A stretch of DNA of 59,408 nucleotides from Cytophagales bacterium (GTDB lineage: Bacteria; Bacteroidota; Bacteroidia; Cytophagales; Cyclobacteriaceae), in the NCBI GenBank assembly GCA_027317105.1, contig DAHVFH010000006.1, positions 1-59,408 on the forward strand, given 5' to 3'. Made by a program: the position numbers and the translations under genes. The notes under the pieces were generated by a model. It worked only from the letters and a program-made list of their open reading frames with translations. It searched no databases and was not told the origin of the DNA. Positions 52,635 through 59,408 of this stretch are shown piece by piece. The stretch's first letter is position 1. Every line of letters starts with the position of its first letter.

Positions 52635-55028
52635 ATGCGGCATCTAATCTCTGCTTTTGTTTTCCTTTCCCTTTCCTTTTGCTCTTTGTATAGTCTAGCG
52701 CAACAAAAATTTACAATCAACGGATACTTGAAGGATGCGGCTAATGGTGAGGCTATGATTGGGGCGACTGTCTATATCAAGGAATTGAATTCAGGCACGA
52801 CTACCAACGAGTATGGTTTTTATTCCATCACGATTCCGGCAGGCAATTACGTTTTGCAGTACAATTACATTGGCTATAAAGCCATTTTGCAAGAGGTGGC
52901 TTTGGATAAGAATTATCGCCTTGATGTTGAGTTGAATGCAGAAGCTACCCAGTTGAATGAAGTAGAGGTGGTGGACGAAAAGGACAGGCCTGCGGCTCAA
53001 AATACCAGTATGAGCTTTAATAAAATGGACGTATCTACGATGAAGAAATTGCCAACCTTCATGGGCGAAGTTGATGTGATCAGAAGTATTTTATTGTTGC
53101 CGGGTGTAAGCACAGTGGGTGAAGGGGCTTCTGGGTTCAATGTTCGTGGTGGAAGTGTAGGCCAGAACTTGATTTACCTTGATGAAGCCCCTGTTTACAA
53201 CTCATCGCATTTATTAGGCTTCTTTTCAGTTTTTAACCCAGATGCAGTCAAAGACATTACCCTTTACAAAGGAGCAGTGCCTGCCAAGTATGGCGGCAGG
53301 CTGGCCTCAGTACTAAATGTGCGAATGAAAGAAGGTAATAGTAAAAAAACAGAAGTAACAGGCGGTATTGGAACGATCTTCAGTCGACTTGCCATAGAAG
53401 GACCGATTCTAAAAAATAAAGCGTCTTATATTATAGCCGCACGAAGATCTTATATTGACGTTCTCGCTCGACCCTTTGTGAGTGTATTAAAGAATGGGGG
53501 GGCATTGAATTTTTATGACCTTACTTTCAAGGTCAACTATAATTTCAATGATAAAAACAAAATCTACTTATCCAGTTATTTTGGCCGCGATAATTTCTTG
53601 TTTAGTGCCAATCAGGGATTCAGTTGGGGAAATGCCACGGGAACGCTACGATGGAATCATCTATTTAACAATAAGCTATTTTTCAACCAGGCGTTGGTTT
53701 TCAGCAAGTATGATTATCATTTACAATTTGGTAACAATTCGCAAAATCAATTCGTATGGAACTCCGCCATCACCAACTATATTTATCGCCCTGACTTTAG
53801 TTACTTTATCAATAGCAATAGCGAAGTGAACTTTGGGGGGGAGGCCATCTATTACACCTTTGAGCCGGCCAACGCCTCAGGGACCACCAACGGAGTTCCT
53901 GTTAACGTGAGTTTGGATAAAAAATACAACCTGGAAACTTCATTGTATGCCAGTCACAGTTTAAAGGTAAGCCCACGGTTTTCTATTGATTACGGTTTGC
54001 GCTACTCAAATTTCACCTTGTACGGCCCTGGCACCCAGTATTACTATAACGACACTGTTCCGGGCGTCCGTAAAAGTGTAGTCGGCCAAAAAACGTTTTC
54101 AAAAGGCCAGCCGATTCAAACCTATGGCAACCTGCAGCCACGGTTTTCCTTTAAAGCACAATTAAATGAATTGAGTTCTATCAAGGGAAGTTATAACCGC
54201 ATGGTGCAATACCTGCATTTGATCTCCAATACCACCGCTTCTAACCCGCTCGATGTTTGGACACCCAGCACACCCAACATTAAACCTGAATTAGGCGATC
54301 AGGTGACCATGGGTTATTTCCGTACTTTAAATACTTCAAAAACGCAATATGAATTTTCAATGGAGACCTATTACCGGGCAACACAAAATCAAATCGACTA
54401 CATCAATGGTGCCAGCCTGCTGATTAACAGGTACCTCGAAGGAGATTTGCTTTCGGGTAAGGGAAGGGCTTATGGATTGGAATTTTATGCCCAGAAAAAA
54501 ACGGGCCGCTTTAACGGATGGATCAGCTATACCTTGGGAAGAACTGAACTATCGGTAAACGGAATTAATAACAACAATTGGTATCCGACACGCTATAATC
54601 AGACGCATAATTTAAAAGTGGTTGGGTTCTATGAAATCAATAAGCGATGGTCTTTCTCTTCTAATTTCATTTATACTTCAGGAACACCAACGACATTTCC
54701 CACTTCGCGCTACACCGAACAAGGCATTCTGATTCCCTATAATGCCAATAATTCTCGAAACAATGTAACCTTGCCAAGCTACAACAGACTGGATATTGCA
54801 TTTACTTTTCAAGGTAAAGAATATAACAAAGCGGGAAGGAAAAGAAAGAACCATGACTACTGGGCATTCTCCATTTATAATCTTTATGCTCGAAAGAATC
54901 CGTTCTCCATTTATTTTTCTCAAAATGATGTACAAACATTACCGGGTCAGCCATTGGTTTCACAGGCTACGCAACTTTCTATCATTGGCTCCATTGTTCC
55001 AGCAGTTTCTTACAATCTTAAATTCTGA
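52635..55028 (+). CDS. TonB-dependent receptor with carboxypeptidase-like domain
   Basis: This 797-residue outer-membrane protein has a signal peptide (FLSLSFCSLYSLAQ) and an N-terminal carboxypeptidase regulatory-like domain (FTINGYLKDAANGEAMIGAT ... VLQYNYIGYKA). A plug follows with FNVRGGSVGQNLIYLDEAPVYN, then a 22-strand barrel ending VPAVSYNLKF. It imports a ligand, driven by TonB. The next gene (2 bp away) is a DUF4249 lipoprotein, a frequent partner in Bacteroidota. No substrate is evident. Confidence 0.93.
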   Translation: MRHLISAFVFLSLSFCSLYSLAQQKFTINGYLKDAANGEAMIGATVYIKELNSGTTTNEYGFYSITIPAGNYVLQYNYIGYKAILQEVALDKNYRLDVELNAEATQLNEVEVVDEKDRPAAQNTSMSFNKMDVSTMKKLPTFMGEVDVIRSILLLPGVSTVGEGASGFNVRGGSVGQNLIYLDEAPVYNSSHLLGFFSVFNPDAVKDITLYKGAVPAKYGGRLASVLNVRMKEGNSKKTEVTGGIGTIFSRLAIEGPILKNKASYIIAARRSYIDVLARPFVSVLKNGGALNFYDLTFKVNYNFNDKNKIYLSSYFGRDNFLFSANQGFSWGNATGTLRWNHLFNNKLFFNQALVFSKYDYHLQFGNNSQNQFVWNSAITNYIYRPDFSYFINSNSEVNFGGEAIYYTFEPANASGTTNGVPVNVSLDKKYNLETSLYASHSLKVSPRFSIDYGLRYSNFTLYGPGTQYYYNDTVPGVRKSVVGQKTFSKGQPIQTYGNLQPRFSFKAQLNELSSIKGSYNRMVQYLHLISNTTASNPLDVWTPSTPNIKPELGDQVTMGYFRTLNTSKTQYEFSMETYYRATQNQIDYINGASLLINRYLEGDLLSGKGRAYGLEFYAQKKTGRFNGWISYTLGRTELSVNGINNNNWYPTRYNQTHNLKVVGFYEINKRWSFSSNFIYTSGTPTTFPTSRYTEQGILIPYNANNSRNNVTLPSYNRLDIAFTFQGKEYNKAGRKRKNHDYWAFSIYNLYARKNPFSIYFSQNDVQTLPGQPLVSQATQLSIIGSIVPAVSYNLKF

Positions 55029-55030
55029 CC

Positions 55031-55954
55031 ATGCAATCAAAGATCAGTTTTTTGTTTTTCGTATCTTTTGTCCTCGCGATGGTTTTTAGCGCGTGCGAAA
55101 CCACGATCCACCCCACCTTACAATCAGCTGCGCCAGTTCTCGTAGTCGATGGCTGGGTCAATAATAAGTATCAAAAGCAGACCATATTGTTATCGCTTAC
55201 CCAGCCGTATTTTGATGATGCACAACCTGTCGGAGTTTCGGGTGCTACGGTTACCGTTCAAGACCTAACCGATAATACCTTGTACTCTTTTATTGAAAAC
55301 CCTTCTGTTCCAGGTTCCTATGAATGGACACCAACCACTTCCATCTTTGGTGCAGTCGGACATGATTTTAATCTAACCCTAATGGTAAACGGAGAAGTTT
55401 TTATTGCTTCTTCGCACATGGGGCGTGTGCCACCCATTGACAGCATTACGTTTGCGCAGGATCAAAATTTTAGATCTTCTGGCAAAATAAGATACACCGG
55501 GCAATTTTGGGCTAAAGATCCCATAGGGGTAGGTGATACCTATTGGATAAAAGCCACAGTAAATGATACGTTATTAACCTTGCCAACAGAGATAAACACG
55601 GCCTATGATGCTGGCCTATCGGCAGGTGGTGAGGCCGATGGCGTGGTGTTTCTTCTTCCGATCCGAAGAGGCATCAATCCAGATAGATCAAACCGAACTA
55701 ATAATCCTTCACCTTTTTGGCCGGGCGATTCTGTTTATGTAGAAATCAATTCGATAACCCATGCGGCTTTTAATTATTTGAGCGAGGTAGTGACGCAAAC
55801 AAATAGGCCAGGGGGTTTCGGGCAGTTATTTGCTACTCCGGTAGCTAATGTTTCTACCAACATTACGAATACCAACCCCAAGGGTTCTCAGGTGGTTGGA
55901 TTTTTCAACGTTGCCGCAGTGAGTGGGCGAGGGCAGAAGTTTAAGCTGAATTAA
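55031..55954 (+). CDS. DUF4249 family lipoprotein
   Basis: This 307-residue protein has a lipoprotein signal (FVLAMVFSACETTIHP) followed by LVVDGWVNNKYQKQTILLSL and GATVTVQDLTDNTLYSF, the DUF4249 start. The beta-rich body ends with NPKGSQVVGFFNVAAVSGR. It is probably anchored at the outer membrane and serves the TonB receptor encoded just upstream, perhaps as a surface substrate-binding part. Function of the family is unproven. Confidence 0.9.
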   Translation: MQSKISFLFFVSFVLAMVFSACETTIHPTLQSAAPVLVVDGWVNNKYQKQTILLSLTQPYFDDAQPVGVSGATVTVQDLTDNTLYSFIENPSVPGSYEWTPTTSIFGAVGHDFNLTLMVNGEVFIASSHMGRVPPIDSITFAQDQNFRSSGKIRYTGQFWAKDPIGVGDTYWIKATVNDTLLTLPTEINTAYDAGLSAGGEADGVVFLLPIRRGINPDRSNRTNNPSPFWPGDSVYVEINSITHAAFNYLSEVVTQTNRPGGFGQLFATPVANVSTNITNTNPKGSQVVGFFNVAAVSGRGQKFKLN

Positions 55955-56034
55955 ATAACTCAATGATCAAAAGTACCTGATAACAATTGGTTAAGAATTT
56001 CTGCGGCTTCTTCCAGGGAATATTTAATTAACTG

Positions 56035-56059
56035 ACCTATTCTTGCTTTGAGAATAGGT
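56035..56059. terminator. hairpin between convergent genes
   Basis: ACCTATTCT (56035-56043) and AGAATAGGT (56051-56059) make a 9-bp stem with a 7-base loop between the DUF4249 gene and the minus-strand TerB-like gene. It may terminate both. Confidence 0.45.
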
Positions 56060-56102
56060 TATCTGACCCCAAAGTGTTGGCACAGCCGAATTGATATTGA
56101 AA

Positions 56103-56525
56103 TTAAATATTTTGTAATTTAAGGAAGTCTTCAACTTCTTTTCTTACATCTCTTGTAGCATGACTATCGTAACCAGCTGTGGCGATGGATTTAAACAGGT
56201 CGCCTACCAGCCCCTTTGGAAACCCTAATTTCTCTGCATAAACTGCGGCAACTTGTAACTCAACGTCTTCAACAATTTTGTCGAGATAGATCATATATAT
56301 CAGATGGTAGAGGGTCTCTAGTTTTTCCGCCTTGTCTTTTGGGATAGTGGCATTTGTTTTTTCAAGTTCCTTTAGGTCGGCCACATTTACCCCTAATTGA
56401 ATGCCCCACTTCACCAAACATTGAATATACTTGCTTTCAATTTTTTCGCTCCTCATCAGCACAGCCAACAAGTTGAAATAGCTTTTTTTTACTTTTTCAA
56501 TGTCTATGGAAGATTCTTTACTCAT
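56103..56525 (-). CDS. TerB-like helical protein
   Basis: This 140-residue all-helical protein is soluble. Helices such as VKKSYFNLLAVLMRSEKIES, KLETLYHLIYMIYLDKIVED and ELQVAAVYAEKLGFPKGLVG, with the acidic turn DKIVEDVE, resemble TerB (tellurite-resistance) fold proteins. I give the fold only moderate trust. Function is unknown. It converges on the DUF4249 gene and is divergent from the small protein at 56659. Confidence 0.6.
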   Translation of the reverse strand: MSKESSIDIEKVKKSYFNLLAVLMRSEKIESKYIQCLVKWGIQLGVNVADLKELEKTNATIPKDKAEKLETLYHLIYMIYLDKIVEDVELQVAAVYAEKLGFPKGLVGDLFKSIATAGYDSHATRDVRKEVEDFLKLQNI

Positions 56526-56658
56526 ACTTTTACATTAAAATGCAAGGTAACAATTTGATCGGGGATAAATTGACTAAGTCTTGCTGCTTTTTAGATGCTC
56601 ATAAATGATTACACCGAATACGAAGCTTTCTAATGGATTGTGACTAAATTTGTGGTTC

Positions 56659-57009
56659 ATGAAAATTCAAAGGTATTCCAAAAATTCAAGCCGGTGCCAA
56701 TCTTGGGTAAGCTTTTTTATCATCTTTGTAATTTTATTTGGTGGCAGTGTGGTTAAGGTACAAAAAGCGATTGGCGTGTCCTTCCTCCTCTCAAGATGCC
56801 AAAGCAAGTCCTCCTCTTCAACTTCTCAATCAACACAAGAAAGTGGCACAGAGGACGATGATGGTGACAATGACTTTAAAAGTAAAGTGGAGGCTTGTAA
56901 GATAACAACAAGTGAGCGGATTGTTTTCAAGAACGCTTATCTGGTTTATCAGGAGCAATTGATTTTCGACCCCCATAAAGCGTTGATTTCTCCTCCTCCC
57001 AAATTCTGA
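56659..57009 (+). CDS. small hypothetical protein with one membrane helix
   Basis: From ATG 56659 the product is 116 aa, with one hydrophobic segment (WVSFFIIFVILFGGSVVKV), a Ser-rich linker (SKSSSSTSQSTQESGTEDDD) and a short C-terminal domain (FKNAYLVYQEQLIFDPHKAL). I do not recognise it. It precedes the SulP gene by 87 bp on the same strand and may be co-transcribed. The low-complexity middle is probably disordered. Confidence 0.6.
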   Translation: MKIQRYSKNSSRCQSWVSFFIIFVILFGGSVVKVQKAIGVSFLLSRCQSKSSSSTSQSTQESGTEDDDGDNDFKSKVEACKITTSERIVFKNAYLVYQEQLIFDPHKALISPPPKF

Positions 57010-57096
57010 TTCTTTTTTTTCGTTATTATTTAATAGAACCTTTCAGGTTTGTTAAATTATTTTCACGTGTTAACCAAACAAAGAATTTCCTTATCT

Positions 57097-58614
57097 ATGA
57101 ATTTAAGAAATTACTGGTCTTCTGACTTTCGTTCTTCAATTATCGTTTTCCTTGTGGCACTTCCGTTGTGTCTCGGAATTGCATTAGCATCGGGGGCTCC
57201 GCTCTTTTCTGGGTTATTGGCAGGCATCATTGGCGGTATAGTAGTGGGCGCCCTAAGTGGGTCGCCTCTTAGCGTCAGCGGGCCGGCTGCTGGGCTTACC
57301 TCTATTGTGGCCGCTTCAATTATTAGCCTTGGATCCTATCAAGCATTTTTACTTTGTGTGGTTATCGCAGGTATTCTTCAAATTTTTCTTGGGTACATAA
57401 AAGCTGGTTCTATCGGGCATTTCTTTCCGGCCTCTGTTATTAAAGGGATGCTTGCCGGCATTGGTTTGATCTTGATTTTAAAACAAATTCCGCATGCCGT
57501 AGGCTACGATATTGACTTTGAGGGCGATCAAGGTTTTTTTCAAGGTGATGGGCAAAATACGTTTTCCGAAATCATGAATGCCTGGGGTGCCTTTTCGCCG
57601 GGTGCCATCCTAGTTTCTGTGCTTTCAATCGTAATTTTAGTGGCCTGGGATTCCAAAAGACTTCAACAGTATAAATTCTTTCGGATTATCCCTGGGGCAT
57701 TGGCGGTGGTAGTCATTGGGATTACCCTCAATGCTTTTTTTAATTCCTACATTAGGTATTTAATGATCGCCCAAAAGCATATGGTTGCTGTGCCACTGCT
57801 CTCAGAATCAGGAAGTATATCTACATTCTTTGTTTTTCCTGATTTTTCTTTCTGGAATAACCCAAAAATTTATTTCGCGGCAGTCACGATTGCTATTGTA
57901 GCAAGTCTTGAGACGCTTTTGAGCATTGAAGCTTGCGACAAAATTGATCCCTACCGGAGAATTACGCCCCTCAACCGTGAATTAAAGGCCCAAGGAGTCG
58001 CCAATTTTTTATCCGGTCTTTTAGGCGGGTTGCCTTTGACTTCTGTTATTGTGCGAAGCTCAACGAATATCAACAATGGTGCACGTTCAAAAGCTTCAAC
58101 AATAACCCATGGAGTTATCCTTTTGTTGATGGTTTCGTTTTTTCCGATGATCTTAAAAATGATCCCGCTTGCCTCACTGGCAGCGATTTTAATTGTGGTT
58201 GGTTACAAACTTTCCAGCCCTTCTCTTTACAAAAGCACGTATGCTAAAGGCATGAGCCAGTTTTTGCCATTTGTCACCACTGTAGTAGCAGTTACGTTCA
58301 CCAATTTGCTGCAAGGTGTTTTTATGGGTATTTTAGTAGCGGTCTTTTTTATTCTTCGCACTAATTTTGAGGAAGCGATTATCTTGGTAAACCAAGGAAA
58401 CAACTACCTGATTAAAATGACAAAAGATGTCTCGTTCTTAAATAAGGCCACACTCAGAAAAAAACTTTTAACCATACCACCTAACTCATTGGTTACAATT
58501 GATGGCTCTCAGTCTAATTTTATTGATGCGGATATCAGAGAGACCATTGAAGACTTTATGAAGGAAGGAGAGACTAAGGATATTCAAGTTGAATTAAAAA
58601 ATATTTCCATTTAA
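57097..58614 (+). CDS. SulP family inorganic anion transporter
   Basis: From ATG 57097 the protein is 505 aa. It has the SulP core: DFRSSIIVFLVALPLCLGIAL, ALSGSPLSVSGPAAGLTSIV, GLLGGLPLTSVIVRSSTNINNG and about 10-12 membrane helices, then a short C-terminal STAS-like domain (LVTIDGSQSNFIDADI). SulP proteins carry sulfate or bicarbonate, often with Na+. The beta carbonic anhydrase gene 13 bp downstream makes bicarbonate uptake the better guess. An upstream in-frame start at 57049 is less likely. Confidence 0.92.
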   Translation: MNLRNYWSSDFRSSIIVFLVALPLCLGIALASGAPLFSGLLAGIIGGIVVGALSGSPLSVSGPAAGLTSIVAASIISLGSYQAFLLCVVIAGILQIFLGYIKAGSIGHFFPASVIKGMLAGIGLILILKQIPHAVGYDIDFEGDQGFFQGDGQNTFSEIMNAWGAFSPGAILVSVLSIVILVAWDSKRLQQYKFFRIIPGALAVVVIGITLNAFFNSYIRYLMIAQKHMVAVPLLSESGSISTFFVFPDFSFWNNPKIYFAAVTIAIVASLETLLSIEACDKIDPYRRITPLNRELKAQGVANFLSGLLGGLPLTSVIVRSSTNINNGARSKASTITHGVILLLMVSFFPMILKMIPLASLAAILIVVGYKLSSPSLYKSTYAKGMSQFLPFVTTVVAVTFTNLLQGVFMGILVAVFFILRTNFEEAIILVNQGNNYLIKMTKDVSFLNKATLRKKLLTIPPNSLVTIDGSQSNFIDADIRETIEDFMKEGETKDIQVELKNISI

Positions 58615-58627
58615 CAAACCAAGACCA

Positions 58628-59290
58628 ATGGCAGACGCACTTAAATCCCACCAACAATTACTTTTGCAAAACAAAGCCTGGGTAGAACAAAAAAATAATG
58701 AAGACAAGGGTTTTTTTAAACGACTATCCCTTATTCAAAAACCAGAATTTTTGTGGATCGGATGCTCGGACAGCCGAGTACCGGCCAACCAAATAACTGG
58801 TACACAACCGGGAGAAGTGTTTGTCCATCGCAATATCGCCAACATGGTGATTCACACCGACATGAGTATGTTGAGTGTGCTGGACTATGCTGTCAACGTG
58901 CTTGAAGTAAAGCACGTTGTAATTTGCGGACATTATGGATGTGGTGGCGTACTGGCGGCCATGACCAACAATCAAATTGGACTTATCGATAACTGGATAA
59001 GACATATAAAGGATGTGTATCGGATGCATCAAGATGAACTTGAGGCTATTGATAATATGAAAGCCCGTCAGGATCGGCTCGTAGAGCTTAATGTGATTGA
59101 GCAAGCGTATGATTTAGGAAAAACATCGATCATACAAAATGCCTGGCAAAAGCGCGGTGCTCCACATGTGCACGGATGGGTGTATGACATCGCTAATGGA
59201 TTGATCAAAGACCTTGAGGTTTCGATGAATAGCGATGAAGATATGCCCGAAGTCTTTAAGTTTGAAAAGACCAAACCAAATCTAAAGTAA
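58628..59290 (+). CDS. can: beta-class carbonic anhydrase
   Basis: This 220-residue enzyme interconverts CO2 and bicarbonate. Zinc ligands are Cys in IGCSDSRVPA, then His and Cys in VICGHYGCGGV; the Asp-Arg dyad sits in CSDSR. VFVHRNIANMV is another family motif. The length fits the plant/bacterial beta class. It lies 13 bp after the SulP gene, so they form an operon that couples transport to hydration. Confidence 0.95.
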   Translation: MADALKSHQQLLLQNKAWVEQKNNEDKGFFKRLSLIQKPEFLWIGCSDSRVPANQITGTQPGEVFVHRNIANMVIHTDMSMLSVLDYAVNVLEVKHVVICGHYGCGGVLAAMTNNQIGLIDNWIRHIKDVYRMHQDELEAIDNMKARQDRLVELNVIEQAYDLGKTSIIQNAWQKRGAPHVHGWVYDIANGLIKDLEVSMNSDEDMPEVFKFEKTKPNLK

Positions 59291-59333
59291 CCAGATCCAT
59301 TTGGTATGTTTAATTTGAGGTGATTTCTGTGGG

Positions 59334-59408
59334 TCACTTAGCAGCAATTGCCTCGTATTCTTTATCAACTAAAAGACCTCTTGCTGAAGCGGCTTGAACG
59401 GCAAGAAA
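59334..59408 (-). CDS. C-terminal end of an unidentified protein (partial)
   Basis: The minus strand is open from the window edge to TGA 59336-59334 and reads AVQAASARGLLVDKEYEAIA then AK. The codon use looks coding, but 24 residues are too few to name a family. It converges on the carbonic anhydrase gene. Confidence 0.4.
   Translation of the reverse strand, partial: FLAVQAASARGLLVDKEYEAIAAK

Noticed and set aside
55966..56034. Short minus-strand frame reading SLEEAAEILNQLLSG
   Set aside because: Only about 25 codons between stops, with no start or ribosome site; probably chance.
1..59408. CRISPR array, prophage or rRNA operon
   Set aside because: No regularly spaced repeats, phage structural genes or rRNA-like sequence were seen.

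Overview
The window reads as chromosomal DNA of a Bacteroidota bacterium, most likely of the Cytophagales type. Pointers are a TonB-dependent receptor paired with a DUF4249 lipoprotein, a DUF4296 lipoprotein, a Bat-type DUF58/VWA cluster, a NEW3-domain ABC exporter, and two promoters with the Bacteroidota pattern TTG-N17-TAnnTTTG (upstream of tRNA-Met and of the NEW3 gene). The species cannot be named from the sequence alone.

Layout. 1-2370 (minus): start of pfkA, then pgi and a START-like protein. 2569-2642: tRNA-Met(CAT). 2903-6080: a three-gene NEW3/ABC exporter. 6253-7092: Ku. 7170-16789: a glucan block with a lipoprotein alpha-amylase, an antitoxin with a gutted VapC toxin, glgE, a treS-maltokinase fusion and glgB. 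In the TreS half the GH13 nucleophile Asp is replaced by Ala. 16830-20176: a frameshifted GNAT gene and a partial Bat cluster on the minus strand. 20463-23215: DUF4296 lipoprotein and mutS2. 23216-24622: a graveyard of an IS3-type element, an IS1634-like transposase fragment and the head of a DUF262 (GmrSD-type) gene.

24623-35969 is the most distinctive region. It is a complete aerobic carbon monoxide dehydrogenase locus: a ModE-like regulator and XdhC on the minus strand, then on the plus strand a small membrane protein, a MoaD/ThiS-like carrier, a BNR propeller protein, coxM, coxS, coxL, coxG, coxD, coxE and an XdhC-YHS fusion. CoxL carries AYRCSFR, the signature of form I (true) CO dehydrogenase, so this bacterium probably oxidises atmospheric or local CO as a supplementary electron source.

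36103-45154 holds mixed metabolic genes: a YbjQ protein, GH95 fucosidase, L-serine dehydratase, a YtaF/MntP-like membrane protein, a phytase-like esterase protein, a Tat-exported Gfo/Idh/MocA oxidoreductase, a VOC protein and a CBS protein. 45262-46050 is a second debris zone with a decayed transposase, a pirin fragment and an unidentified frame. 46229-49619 is the conserved trio of circularly permuted ATP-grasp, alpha-E protein and transglutaminase. 49658-59408 carries a lipid kinase, gamma carbonic anhydrase, OmpH, GNAT, TonB receptor/DUF4249 pair, a TerB-like protein, and a SulP transporter next to a beta carbonic anhydrase.

Functionally, three themes stand out: alpha-glucan synthesis through maltose-1-phosphate, CO oxidation with its maturation genes, and CO2/bicarbonate handling by two carbonic anhydrases and SulP. 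Several genes are broken or partial (VapC, GNAT, IS3 OrfB, DUF262, pirin, transposases). I saw no CRISPR array, rRNA or prophage.
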